Source of the DNA: Cypionkella sp.
GTDB taxonomy: Bacteria > Pseudomonadota > Alphaproteobacteria > Rhodobacterales > Rhodobacteraceae
Direction: 5' to 3'
DNA length: 64,000 bases
NCBI RefSeq assembly: GCF_030652235.1
Contig: NZ_JAUSBA010000044.1
Span: 58,494 to 122,493 of the forward strand
In this document: piece by piece, positions 27,101-34,635 of the stretch
Numbering within the stretch: the first letter of the stretch is position 1
Layout: each line of letters begins with the position of its first letter
Program-made: the position numbers and the translations under genes
The notes under the pieces: generated by a model
What the model was told of the DNA's origin: nothing
The model's database searches: none
What the model saw: the letters and a program-made list of their open reading frames with translations, nothing else

Positions 27101-27641
27101 GCTTTTGGGCAAGCGTCTTGATCTGTCCGAGGCGGTGTTGCAGATGCAGGGCGATCTGGTGCCCTATATCTATATCACCGCCGATACCCAAAATGACGGC
27201 ATCATCAGCGGGGTGACGATTGAGGGTCCGGCGACCGATCCGGTGGTGACCTTCACCTCAACCCCGGAACTGCCGCAAGAAGAAGTTTTGGCACAACTGC
27301 TGTTCGGGCAGGGGCTGGAGAACCTCTCGGCATTTCAGGCGCTGCAACTGGCGAATGCGGTGGCGACTTTGGCAGGGCGCGGCGGGCAGGGAATTGTCTC
27401 TAAACTGCGTGAGGGTTTTGGGTTGGACAATCTGGATGTGAAGACCGATGCGGCGGGTGGGGCCTCGGTAACTGCCGGTAAGTATCTGACCAAGAACATC
27501 TATTCCGAAGTCACCGTAGATCAGAATGGTCAGTCTGAGATCAACCTGAACTTGGATGTGAGCAAATCGGTCACGCTGCGGGCCAAGTCAGGATCGGACG
27601 GTGATACCGGTTTGGGCATCGTACTGGAGAAAGACTACTGA
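24117..27641 (+). CDS. tamB: TamB, AsmA-like envelope-spanning translocation protein
   Basis: A 1174-residue protein starting at the ATG that shares an A with the tamA stop. Residues 1-20 are a signal/anchor (KLFLASCLAVLPIMGHA). The long middle consists of repeating beta-rich segments typical of AsmA/TamB tubes. The C-terminal DUF490 domain is visible (SAPSLFIRGRGLDVEMGGEL, TPELPQEEVLAQLLFGQGLENL). TamB bridges inner and outer membranes and carries phospholipids. Its end overlaps the convergent yihY gene by 7 nt. A glycine-rich insert (about residue 905-950) is a minor peculiarity. Confidence 0.92.
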   Translation: MRKLFLASCLAVLPIMGHAQTDDRDYLTAFLEESLSGAGRKVVVTGFAGALSSQASLTELTIADDNGVWLTLRDVTLDWSRSSLLSGEVVVNELTAGEIVLERLPVVGSGAPSPEAGTFALPELPVSIEIGQIAAKHIVLGPSVLGTGLEATLDASMSLSGGEGKGSLVLERTDAGPAGKVSLTASYTNATQQLSIDLAAQEAAGGIASVKLRLPGAPSVALNVKGAGPVSDFAADVALTTDGVDRLAGKITLTGQKDGATAFSTSLAGDLAPLFLPSYAEFFGNSVRLTTAGKRWPDGRLALDSLTVKAKALALQGSLSLASDGLPQKFDLTGKIAAPDGSPVLLPLTTDLPVKVTSADIVMGYDATQDEGWNATIAILGFDRADFRTSSLSLSGSGRIARLAGARQVGGNFKYTAEGLEPTDLNLGRALGSVVWGDASAYWREGDGSVTVQRMSLTGEDYSALLNGKIEGLGDAFASTGKASAKMEDLSRLSGLAGRNLAGAAEVSVSGNGSPITGAFDLTGSATGTDMQAGVTELDNLLRGQATVTASVLRTPEGTTLRDLSVQASSLKMKASGSLASAGSDITANLLFRDLGSLGGQYRGALGGEARLTGTLEAGKLTFDANGRGLAIGNPQADKLLAGNSVVGLVLSLKGGTLQVDSATLSNPQLEAQASGSVAGDKQTVDLTARLKNLALIVPEFPGALSVTGTAVQDASGVTLNLQGMGPGQIDATVTGKIAPGFGSADLAIKGTAQAALVNAFIQPRAISGQMGFDLRLNGPLGLQSLSGPVTLSGGRLADPSLGFALQDITARANLVRGQAAIDVTTAVSSGGSLTVNGTAGLSAPYTGDLAVELRQVTLRDPDLYETTLNGGVTLKGPLMGGAMIAGRIALSETELRVPSTGFGGAGGLPGLEHKNEPRPVRATRARAGLIATGKDGGAGGSGPGYGLDITVSAPSLFIRGRGLDVEMGGELRLLGSTNAVVPSGAFELIRGRLELLGKRLDLSEAVLQMQGDLVPYIYITADTQNDGIISGVTIEGPATDPVVTFTSTPELPQEEVLAQLLFGQGLENLSAFQALQLANAVATLAGRGGQGIVSKLREGFGLDNLDVKTDAAGGASVTAGKYLTKNIYSEVTVDQNGQSEINLNLDVSKSVTLRAKSGSDGDTGLGIVLEKDY

Positions 27642-28477
27642 TACGGGCGGCGGTTGCGATTGCGTTCGGCATCCACCGCCGCCCCCAGCAGCACCGCATA
27701 GGCGCTGACGTACAGCCACATCAGCAGCACCACCACAGCACCGATGGAGCCGTAAACCCGGTTGTAAGACGCGAAATTCGCCAGATACAGGGTGAAGCCG
27801 CGCGTCGCGATCACCCACAGGATCACCGCCACCAGCAGGCCCCACGACAGCAGCGGCGGCTTGGTGCTGGTGTAGTTTGGCCCCAAACGGTAAGCCAGCC
27901 CCACGGCCAGCACGGCGGCCACAATGCCCAGCAGCAGGTTGGAATCCGCCAGCATCGAGCTGGGAATGGCACTGGGCAGATAGGTCACCACCACCGGCAG
28001 GATCACCGCCATCACCAAGGCAGACAGTACCAGCCCGACCAGCACAAAGGTCAGCACAATCGCGCGCAACTGGTGCCAATGGCCCGAGCGGTTTGGCAGA
28101 TGATGGATCGCGTTCAGGCCGCGGATCAGCGCCGCCACCCCCGCCCGCGCCGACCACAGCGCAAGTGCTGTGGATATCAGTGTGGTCAGGCCCAGATTGC
28201 CAGCAGGCACCGCCAGCAAAGCCTCAACCTGACCGAAGATCAGCGAATAGGCATCCTGCGGAAGAAAGCCGCGCAGCAGTTCGATCTCGTCGCGGATCAC
28301 CGAAGGATTGGAAATAAACCCCCAAATCGCGATGATCGCTGCCGCCGCCGGAAAGATCGCCAGAAAGGCGTAAAAGGCCACGCCTGCCGCGATCAGGTCC
28401 AGTTCGGCCTGTTCGGTGCGGCGATAATACCGCAGAATCGCTGCGTTGACATTGGGGGGCAGCAGTCGCAACCGCAT
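27635..28477 (-). CDS. YihY/BrkB-family inner-membrane protein
   Basis: A 280-residue polytopic protein with about six membrane segments. The YihY hallmarks are AAGVAFYAFLAIFPAAAAIIA near the N-terminus, SARAGVAALIRGLNAIH in the middle and YGSIGAVVVLLMWLYVSAY near the end. The function of the family is unsettled. The start overlaps the marR stop as TGATG, and the 3' end overlaps tamB on the other strand. Confidence 0.88.
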   Translation of the reverse strand: MRLRLLPPNVNAAILRYYRRTEQAELDLIAAGVAFYAFLAIFPAAAAIIAIWGFISNPSVIRDEIELLRGFLPQDAYSLIFGQVEALLAVPAGNLGLTTLISTALALWSARAGVAALIRGLNAIHHLPNRSGHWHQLRAIVLTFVLVGLVLSALVMAVILPVVVTYLPSAIPSSMLADSNLLLGIVAAVLAVGLAYRLGPNYTSTKPPLLSWGLLVAVILWVIATRGFTLYLANFASYNRVYGSIGAVVVLLMWLYVSAYAVLLGAAVDAERNRNRRPYQ

Positions 28478-28923
28478 CAGTCTTCGCCTTCTAGCCGCAC
28501 GCGCAATTCGCGCAATACGGGTAACACCGCACGGACCTTATCGGCTCCCAAGGCGGTGACAACTTCTGCAATTAGCGGTGAAACCGAGGCGACAGCGGCA
28601 TCGCGGGCTGACCGACCCGAAGGGCTGATGGCGACAAACTTCTGCCGCGCATCATCCCAATCAGGGCGAATATGGACATGCCCCGCCCATTCCAGCTTGG
28701 CGAGGGTGTTGGTCATCGCCCCGCGCGTAACGTGAAAGGCACGCGCCAGTTGCGCCGGGGTACGCTCCTCATTCAGCCGGGCGAGATGGTTCAGCACCGA
28801 GAAATGCGACAGCTGCATGCCTTTCGGCAGCGCCTTCGAGATGCGGTTGCGCGCCAGTTGATCGGCCATGAACAGCTCGCCAAACAGCGCCACGGCGATC
28901 TCGTCGGTGCGCGAGTCGGTCAT
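28477..28923 (-). CDS. MarR-family transcriptional regulator
   Basis: A 148-residue winged-helix protein. The DNA-binding region includes LSHFSVLNHLARLNEERTPA and LARAFHVTRGAMTNTLAKLE, with the wing HVHIRPDWDDARQKFVAIS. MarR proteins are usually repressors relieved by small ligands or oxidants. It sits inside a comF-grxC-nitrilase-marR-yihY operon with overlapping ends, so it may regulate this operon. The ligand is unknown. Confidence 0.88.
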   Translation of the reverse strand: MTDSRTDEIAVALFGELFMADQLARNRISKALPKGMQLSHFSVLNHLARLNEERTPAQLARAFHVTRGAMTNTLAKLEWAGHVHIRPDWDDARQKFVAISPSGRSARDAAVASVSPLIAEVVTALGADKVRAVLPVLRELRVRLEGED

Positions 28924-29750
28924 GGCCCGGTAAACTCCCGGTCATGGAAGAGGGAGGGGACGCGGGCACGGGCTTTTGTCACTGCGTCTAAATCGAGGTC
29001 AACAAAAGTGACGCCGGGCTCGGTGCCCGCATCGGTAAGGATTTCGCCCCAAGGCGCAACCGCCAGTGAATGACCGTAGGTGTTGCGGCCTTTACCGTTG
29101 GTTTCAGGATGGAAACCTGTTTGCGCTGGGGCAAGGATGAAGCATCCCGTCTCAATAGCGCGGGCTCTTAGTATAGTGTGCCAATGTGCAGCCCCGGTGA
29201 TGTGGTTGAACGCGGCAGGCACCGTTATGATCTGCGCGCCCGCCTGCGCCAGACGCCGATACAGATGCGGGAACCGAACATCATAGCAGACGGTCATGCC
29301 AATTTTGGCGAAAGGTGTCTCGGCCACCACTGCCTTGGTGCCAGGGCGATAGCCCGCTGATTCGCGATAAACCTCAGTCTCCGACACGTTCACGTCGAAC
29401 ATGTGGATTTTGTCGTAGCGCGCGGCGATGTCACCTGTGGGCGCGATCAGAAACGACCGATTGGCAAAGCGCCCATCGGCATCTTGGGTGAGCACGCCCA
29501 AAGACCCGATCAGCAGCCAAATCCCCGCCTTGGCCGCCTGATCGCGCAGGGCGGCGAGGGTTTGATCCTGATCCTCATGCCGCATCAGGCTGCGCTGATG
29601 GGTGCGGTTGGACGACAACAGATTGGTACATTCCGGCGTCAGCACAAAGCCAGCGCCGCCTGCCACCGCCTCGGCAATCCGCACCTGCGTTACCGCCAAA
29701 TTGGCAACCGGATCATCGCCGACTGTCAGTTGCACCAAGCCCGCGCGCAT
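28920..29750 (-). CDS. Nit-type carbon-nitrogen hydrolase (deaminated glutathione amidase-like)
   Basis: A 276-residue nitrilase-fold enzyme. The Glu-Lys-Cys triad is visible: E in LTPECTNLLS, K in YDKIHMFDV, C in MTVCYDVRFPHLYRRL. The CYDxRFP signature is typical of Nit1, which hydrolyses deaminated glutathione, a repair function that fits its neighbour grxC. The start overlaps the grxC stop and the end overlaps marR as ATGA. Confidence 0.85.
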   Translation of the reverse strand: MRAGLVQLTVGDDPVANLAVTQVRIAEAVAGGAGFVLTPECTNLLSSNRTHQRSLMRHEDQDQTLAALRDQAAKAGIWLLIGSLGVLTQDADGRFANRSFLIAPTGDIAARYDKIHMFDVNVSETEVYRESAGYRPGTKAVVAETPFAKIGMTVCYDVRFPHLYRRLAQAGAQIITVPAAFNHITGAAHWHTILRARAIETGCFILAPAQTGFHPETNGKGRNTYGHSLAVAPWGEILTDAGTEPGVTFVDLDLDAVTKARARVPSLFHDREFTGP

Positions 29751-30001
29751 CAGGCCAACATCAGATCTAGTTTGCCGGCATGATCCAGCGCGTGCAGATC
29801 ATCGCAGCCGCCAACATGGCTGCCGCCAATGAAAATCTGCGGCACAGACCGACGGCCCGCGCGTTCGGTCATCGCTTGGCGCAACGCAGGGTCAGCGCCC
29901 ACGTCGATTTCTTTGTAAGCCACGCCCTTTTTCTTCAGCAAGCCTTTTGCGGCGATGCAATAGGGGCAGGTCTGGGTGGTATAAATCTCAACGGTTTTCA
30001 T
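29750..30001 (-). CDS. grxC: Glutaredoxin 3
   Basis: An 83-residue dithiol glutaredoxin with active site TCPYC, the cis-proline in SVPQIFIGGSHVGGCDDL, and GSH-binding GGCDD. It reduces protein disulfides and ribonucleotide reductase with glutathione. The ATG at 30001 is preferred over an in-frame TTG two codons upstream. Its Shine-Dalgarno AAGGA lies inside an inverted repeat at 30006-30039, which may control translation. Confidence 0.93.
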   Translation of the reverse strand: MKTVEIYTTQTCPYCIAAKGLLKKKGVAYKEIDVGADPALRQAMTERAGRRSVPQIFIGGSHVGGCDDLHALDHAGKLDLMLA

Positions 30002-30005
30002 GAGC

Positions 30006-30039
30006 AAATCCTTAGAGTCAGATGTGACTATAAGGATTT
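30006..30039 (-). promoter_or_regulatory. Inverted repeat covering the grxC ribosome-binding site
   Basis: AAATCCTTA (30006-30014) and TAAGGATTT (30031-30039) are perfect complements, with an inner GTCA / TGAC pair. In the minus-strand transcript the right half of the stem includes AAGGA, the grxC Shine-Dalgarno. The element lies exactly between the comF stop and the grxC start. It could be an RNA switch that limits grxC translation, or a protein operator. Confidence 0.5.
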
Positions 30040-30760
30040 AGGTATCCTTCGCAACGCGGGCTAGGGTCAGAACAGAAATCCCTGTTGCGCCACCTACAAT
30101 GCAAGCCTCTGCGGCGGCGGCAAAGGTCGCCCCCGAGGTCATCACATCGTCAATCAGCAGCACATGGCGGCCCTCAACCCGGTTCGCCCGCCTTGGATGC
30201 AGCGTTAAAGCATCCGCCATATTGGCAAAACGGCCATCGCGGTTGCGGCCCTCTTGGCTGCCGGTGTATCGGCGGCGAATCAGCAGATCGGGGCAATGAT
30301 CGAGCGCCGCCAGCTTGGCCACTGCCGCCGACAGCAAAGCCGCCTGATTGTAGCGCCGCTTGATCAGCCGCAGCCAATGCAGCGGAATAGGGACCACGAT
30401 CATTCCCGGTTTGATCATCGGTTCCGCCACCCGGTGCAGCCAGTTTGACGCAGGCCGCGCCAAATCCAAGCGATCGCCATGCTTCAGCGCCAGCACGATC
30501 CGCCGCGCATTGTCCTTGTACAGCATCGCCGCGCGTCCCTGCGACCATGGCCGTGCGATTGTCAGGCAATCGTCGCAATGCTCGGGCTTGCCCGTGTCTT
30601 CGCCCGGCAAGGGCACGCCACAGAGATCGCATACCAGCCCGGTGATAAACGGCGTCTCGCGCCAGCAGGCCCCACAGAGGCCGAAATCGGTTGTCACCCG
30701 CGCATCGCAGGTCAGGCACTGCGGCGGGTAGATCAGATGCAGCGCGGCTTGCAATCCCAT
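30038..30760 (-). CDS. comF: ComF family phosphoribosyltransferase-like protein
   Basis: A 240-residue protein. An N-terminal zinc-binding part has CxxC pairs (CLTCDAR, CGACWRE, CDLCGVPL, CDDC). The C-terminal PRTase-fold part contains the PRPP loop VLLIDDVMTSGATFAAAAEA. ComF family members take part in natural DNA uptake; in alphaproteobacteria comF often belongs to CtrA-linked gene sets. It heads the minus-strand operon and is divergent from the NDUFAF5-like gene. Confidence 0.9.
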   Translation of the reverse strand: MGLQAALHLIYPPQCLTCDARVTTDFGLCGACWRETPFITGLVCDLCGVPLPGEDTGKPEHCDDCLTIARPWSQGRAAMLYKDNARRIVLALKHGDRLDLARPASNWLHRVAEPMIKPGMIVVPIPLHWLRLIKRRYNQAALLSAAVAKLAALDHCPDLLIRRRYTGSQEGRNRDGRFANMADALTLHPRRANRVEGRHVLLIDDVMTSGATFAAAAEACIVGGATGISVLTLARVAKDT

Positions 30761-30784
30761 GCCTTCCCCCTATGGTCGCGCCCC

Positions 30785-31585
30785 ATGACCCCAACCTTGC
30801 CCATGACTTTGACAGACCGCAAAGCCCTTGCCCTGCACCGCGCTCGCGCGAGTGCTTTCTTCTTGCAGGAAGAAGCGGTGCTTGAGGTGCAGGATCGTCT
30901 GAGCGAAGTTAACAGGTCGTTTACAAACCCGCTCGTCGTGACCTCTTTTCCGCATTTGTGGCCAGATTTTCCGTCGATTGCCGATGATGAGGTGCTAAAC
31001 CTGCAAACCGAGGCGCAGGATCTGGTGATCAACGCCCTCACCCTGCATTGGGCAAACGATCCGGTCGGGCAACTGGTGCAATGCCGCCGCGCCCTGCGCC
31101 CGGATGGCTTGTTCCTTGGGCTGCTGTTTGGCGGCCAAACCCTGCATGAACTCCGCGCTTGTCTGGCGCAGGCTGAGGCGGAAACCACAGGCGGGCTTTC
31201 GCCCCGCGTGCTGCCGATGGGCGAGATCCGCGATTTGGGTGGCTTGCTACAACGTGCGGGCTTTGCGTTGCCGGTGGCCGACAGCTTCACTAAGACCGTG
31301 TTCTACCGCGACGCCTTTCACCTGATGAGGGACCTGCGCGCGATGGGTGAGGGCAACGCGCTGGCTGCACGGCTGAAGCACCCCACCCGACGCGCGGTGC
31401 TGACCCGCGCCGCGCAGATTTACACGCAGACCTATGCGACGCCCGAAGGCCTGATCCCGGCGACGTTTGAGATCATCTGCCTGACCGGATGGGCCCCGCA
31501 TGACGGCCAGCAAAAGCCGCTGCGGCCCGGATCAGCCACGTCGCGGTTGGAAGACGCGCTAAAGGCCGCAGTCAAGAACGGTTGA
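30785..31585 (+). CDS. NDUFAF5/BioC-like methyltransferase-fold protein
   Basis: A 266-residue class I methyltransferase-fold protein. The later motifs are clear (LVINALTLHWANDPVGQLVQ, then ALRPDGLFLGLLFGG), and resemble NDUFAF5, the complex I assembly factor that hydroxylates an arginine of NDUFS7. The expected N-terminal SAM loop with GxGxG is not visible: the region after SEVNRSFTNPLVVTSFP goes straight to PDFPSIADDE. The start was chosen where the divergent comF gene leaves room (ATG 30785). Function as methyltransferase or hydroxylase is open. Confidence 0.7.
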   Translation: MTPTLPMTLTDRKALALHRARASAFFLQEEAVLEVQDRLSEVNRSFTNPLVVTSFPHLWPDFPSIADDEVLNLQTEAQDLVINALTLHWANDPVGQLVQCRRALRPDGLFLGLLFGGQTLHELRACLAQAEAETTGGLSPRVLPMGEIRDLGGLLQRAGFALPVADSFTKTVFYRDAFHLMRDLRAMGEGNALAARLKHPTRRAVLTRAAQIYTQTYATPEGLIPATFEIICLTGWAPHDGQQKPLRPGSATSRLEDALKAAVKNG

Positions 31586-31631
31586 CGCCACCCGCAGCCA
31601 CGTTATTTCGGGATAAGCTTTAGGAGCCAAC

Positions 31632-32690
31632 ATGACCGACATCGCCCCCGGAACCGGACGCCTTGCCCATGCCCCCACCGATCACCCCCCGGTGAAACAG
31701 GCCAAGATCGGGATCCTGCTGGCCAATCTGGGCACGCCGGACGGCTATGACTACTGGTCAATGCGGCGCTATCTGTCGGAATTTCTATCGGATAAGCGCG
31801 TCGTCGATATCCCGGATTGGAAGTGGCAGCCCCTGCTGCAACTGATCATCCTGACCAAGCGGCCCTTCACATCAGGGGCGAATTACAAGCTGATCTGGAA
31901 CCACGAGAAGAATGAAAGCCCGCTGCTGACCATTACCAAGGCGCAGACGGCGGCGATTGCTGCGGCTGTGGTGGCCAAGCATGGCAGCAGTATCGTGGTG
32001 GATTTCGCAATGCGTTACGGCAATCCATCGACCGAATCAAAGGTCAAGGCGATGGTTGCAGCGGGCTGCGAGAAGATTTTGTTCTTTCCGCTGTACCCGC
32101 ACTATGCCGGGGCCACTTCAGCCACCGCCAACGACGCGTTTTTTGCGGCTTTGATGCGCGAAAAACGCCAGCCTGCCGCGCGCACGGTGCCGGAATACTT
32201 CGACCACTCCGCCTATATCGAGGCGCTGGCGCAGTCGGTGGAGCGGGCATATGCAGGGCTTGATCACAAGCCCGATGTGCTGGTCACCAGCTACCACGGC
32301 ATGCCGATCCGCTATCTGATGGAGGGCGACCCCTACCATTGCCAATGCGCCAAAACTTCACGCCTGCTGCGCGAGCGTTTGGGTTGGGACAAGGGCACGA
32401 TTGATGTGACGTTCCAATCGGTGTTTGGCCGCGAGGAATGGCTGAAGCCCTACACCGTCAAGCATGTCGCCGAACTGGCCAAACAGGGCAAAAAGCGCAT
32501 CGCGGTGATGGCCCCGGCATTCTCAGCCGATTGCATCGAGACGCTTGAGGAAATCAATGGCGAGATCCGCGAGTCTTTCGAACATGCGGGCGGTGAGGTG
32601 TTCACCTATATCCCATGCCTAAACGACGAAGCCGCCCACATCAGCGCACTGGTGCAGGTGATTGAGGAAAACCTCGCCGGCTGGATTTAG
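31632..32690 (+). CDS. hemH: Ferrochelatase
   Basis: A 352-residue enzyme that inserts Fe2+ into protoporphyrin IX, the last step of haem synthesis. Motifs: GILLANLGTPDGYDYWSMRR at the N-terminus, active-site histidine in TSYHGMPIRY, and C-terminal PAFSADCIETLEEI with the conserved glutamate. It has a good GGAG ribosome-binding site and ends before a long bidirectional hairpin. hemD lies 14 kb away in the same window. Confidence 0.97.
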   Translation: MTDIAPGTGRLAHAPTDHPPVKQAKIGILLANLGTPDGYDYWSMRRYLSEFLSDKRVVDIPDWKWQPLLQLIILTKRPFTSGANYKLIWNHEKNESPLLTITKAQTAAIAAAVVAKHGSSIVVDFAMRYGNPSTESKVKAMVAAGCEKILFFPLYPHYAGATSATANDAFFAALMREKRQPAARTVPEYFDHSAYIEALAQSVERAYAGLDHKPDVLVTSYHGMPIRYLMEGDPYHCQCAKTSRLLRERLGWDKGTIDVTFQSVFGREEWLKPYTVKHVAELAKQGKKRIAVMAPAFSADCIETLEEINGEIRESFEHAGGEVFTYIPCLNDEAAHISALVQVIEENLAGWI

Positions 32691-32716
32691 GTTGTTTGCT
32701 ATTTCCACTAGAACAG

Positions 32717-32747
32717 AGCAACCAGCGTCTTGCAGACGCTGGTTGCT
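32717..32747. terminator. Bidirectional terminator between hemH and small peptide gene
   Basis: AGCAACCAGCGTCT, loop TGC, AGACGCTGGTTGCT: a perfect 14-bp stem between two converging genes. There is little poly-T on either side, but size and place make a terminator the simplest reading. Confidence 0.65.
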
Positions 32748-32779
32748 GCGGTACCGCTGGTCGACAAGCTAAGCTATTA

Positions 32780-32989
32780 CTATACTGGCGGTAATGCGTC
32801 GCTACCGCTACTCGACGCCACAGCCGCGATGACCAGCACCAGCAACAACAGCGGAATGATGACCCCGCCGGACGAGGACGTGGTTTGTGCGGCAACAACT
32901 TCCGGCTCCATCACCGGTTCGACCACACCGCCGGCATAGGCCGAGGTGGTGGCCAGCGACAAAGCGGCAGCCAGAGCAATCTTTTTCAT
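32780..32989 (-). CDS. Small secreted/membrane peptide, copy 1
   Basis: A 69-residue protein with a clear Sec signal peptide (MKKIALAAALSLATTSAYA), a short acidic stretch GGVVEPVMEPEVV, a Ser/Gly linker TTSSSGG, and a hydrophobic segment VIIPLLLLVLVIAAVA near the C-terminus. GGAGATACCG precedes the ATG. It is almost identical to the protein at 33332-33514, differing mainly by a nine-residue tail. I know similar hypothetical proteins in Rhodobacteraceae but no function. After signal cleavage it would be a periplasmic peptide held by one membrane helix. Confidence 0.75.
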   Translation of the reverse strand: MKKIALAAALSLATTSAYAGGVVEPVMEPEVVAAQTTSSSGGVIIPLLLLVLVIAAVASSSGSDALPPV

Positions 32990-33331
32990 CGGTATCTCCA
33001 ATAAACGTCAAATCCGCGCGGGTTTGCGCGACCAGAGCATTCTTAAAAAACCACTAACTAAAGGCACCACACGGTTGCTCCGCCGATCCTGGTCACAACA
33101 CCTTCGCTACAAAACCGCAGCGCTTTGCATGGCCTGAACAAAATCTGTGCATCCGTACTAAAACTCTAACGACGAGCGCCTTAGCAATCAATCAGTTCTT
33201 GGTGAATGTTCATTTCAAGCGAGAAATTCTAAAAATTAATGTAGGTCACAGCGGGTCCCGCTCGATTCAGACCGCAAAACAGAAAAGGACGGCAGATTGC
33301 TCTGCCGCCCTTCCTAAATTCGATCCAAGGA
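32990..33331. other. Intergenic region with terminator of small peptide gene copy 2
   Basis: These 342 bp between the two peptide genes hold the promoter of copy 1 and, at 33287-33310, a 10-bp hairpin (GGACGGCAGA / TCTGCCGCCC, one G-U pair) followed on the minus strand by TTTTCTGTTTTG, a good intrinsic terminator for copy 2. The middle part (about 33040-33250) is AT-rich with no ORF or RNA I can recognise. Confidence 0.6.
33287..33310 (-). terminator. Intrinsic terminator of small peptide gene copy 2
   Basis: A ten-base-pair GC-rich stem with loop of four, followed by a T-rich tail on the minus strand, 21 bp after the stop codon. Confidence 0.75.
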
Positions 33332-33514
33332 TTAGTTGGACGAAACTGCAGCAGCCACAATAACGAGCAGCAGCAGCGGGATCAGGATGCCGCCCGAGGA
33401 AGAAGTGGTTGCAGCTGCAACAACTTCTGGTTCCATTACGGGTTCAACAACGCCGCCAGCGAAAGCGGTGGTAGCAGCAACCGACAAAGCGGCAGCGAGA
33501 GCGATTTTTTTCAT
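33332..33514 (-). CDS. Small secreted/membrane peptide, copy 2
   Basis: A 60-residue paralogue of the gene at 32780-32989: signal peptide MKKIALAAALSVAATTAFA, then GGVVEPVMEPEVVAA, TTSSSGG and the helix ILIPLLLLVIVAAAVSS. The start at MKKIAL has TGGAGATA upstream; a longer frame to 33643 is not supported. Each copy has its own promoter space and terminator, so they are separate transcription units that arose by tandem duplication. The function is unknown. The 292-bp gap upstream of this gene (33515-33806) holds its promoter and possibly a weak hairpin near 33743-33774 that could end the L,D-transpeptidase transcript. Confidence 0.75.
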   Translation of the reverse strand: MKKIALAAALSVAATTAFAGGVVEPVMEPEVVAAATTSSSGGILIPLLLLVIVAAAVSSN

Positions 33515-33806
33515 GTCTATCTCCAGTTTTCTGCATACCGCCAATTCGCAGAGGCGACGGCACGCACCCAAGAATATTCCTCGTACCTGCTCTCTAACCC
33601 GGCTCTCATCGAAATTGCAATGTTGCTCCAAAATCAGCGCCAAAGCGCGTCAGGTTGTCGTCAATTTAGCAACACCTTGCAACGTTGACAGTGCATACAG
33701 GCAGTCGGACCGAAAACACTTTGGTTTCAAAGGCAACGAAAGCCGCCGCTCTGGCTGAAAGGCCAGTGCAGCGGTTTGAAATCGGCCTAATGATGTTCGC
33801 GTGATG

Positions 33807-34412
33807 TTAAAGCAACAGAACCTGTGTGCCGACCTTCACCAGAGCGTACAGCTCCAGAATATGCTCGTTGTACAGACCAACGCAGCCGCTCGACGACCTG
33901 CGCCCGATCTTGCGTGTGTCATGTGTGCCGTGGATGCGATAGGCAGGCCAGCCAAGATACAGCGCGCGCACGCCAAGCGGGTTGTCTGGCGAACCGCCCT
34001 CGATCACTTTCGGCCAATCGGGATGCGCAGCCAGCATCGACTGAGTCGGAATCCATCGAGGATTCTCAACCTTTTGAATGACATCCGTGCGACCGCGCCG
34101 TGTCAACTCATCGTTCAGAGGCACCGAGGTCGGGTAAAGTTTGTAGACGCTTTGATCTTCCGACCAGTAATGCAGCGCGCGCGAGTTCAAGTCCGCAAGG
34201 ATCACGCCATTACGGGTGTTGTCGAAGTGGTCGCGCCAATCCAACATGCGGAAGGCCGAAATGTTGTTGCGTACGGGGCCGGCCAGCGCCGTGTCTGGTT
34301 CGGTGGAATTGGCCAACTGTGCCGCAGCGGGCAAAGCCGCGGCTGACATCAGCGCTGCAGCACTGCCCACAAACAGGCGACGGTTCAGCGTCTTGGGGCG
34401 TTCGGCGGTCAT
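33807..34412 (-). CDS. L,D-transpeptidase (YkuD domain), exported
   Basis: A 201-residue protein with a twin-arginine-like signal (NRRLFVGSAAALMSAAALPA) and a YkuD domain. The catalytic motif reads HGTHDTRKIGRRSSSGCVGL: the histidine and cysteine are present but the usual arginine after GC(I/V) is glycine. These enzymes form 3-3 peptidoglycan crosslinks or attach proteins to peptidoglycan. The start at MTAERPK was chosen for its GGAG site; an ATG 21 nt upstream is possible. It is divergent from a CAP-domain lipoprotein gene. Confidence 0.85.
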   Translation of the reverse strand: MTAERPKTLNRRLFVGSAAALMSAAALPAAAQLANSTEPDTALAGPVRNNISAFRMLDWRDHFDNTRNGVILADLNSRALHYWSEDQSVYKLYPTSVPLNDELTRRGRTDVIQKVENPRWIPTQSMLAAHPDWPKVIEGGSPDNPLGVRALYLGWPAYRIHGTHDTRKIGRRSSSGCVGLYNEHILELYALVKVGTQVLLL

Positions 34413-34635
34413 GCGCTCTTCTCCATTGGTCATCTGCTCGGAAATCTGCAAATCGGGCTACTTTAAGCGGCTTTTACTGCTTTGCAGCCTGCGCCGCAAA
34501 TCAAACACACGTCAGTTGGCGGACTAACGCCAAGTTTAACACAAATTCGCCGCGTTGGATTTGAAACCCGGCACGGACTTCGCTAAGCACAAGCAAACAA
34601 AGGGCCAGAAGCAGCCCGTATCAGGTGAAATACAG

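Noticed and set aside
33515..33643. Upstream extension of the second small peptide to 103 residues
   Set aside because: The extension would bury the signal peptide in the interior; the internal ATG has the ribosome-binding site and aligns with the paralogue.
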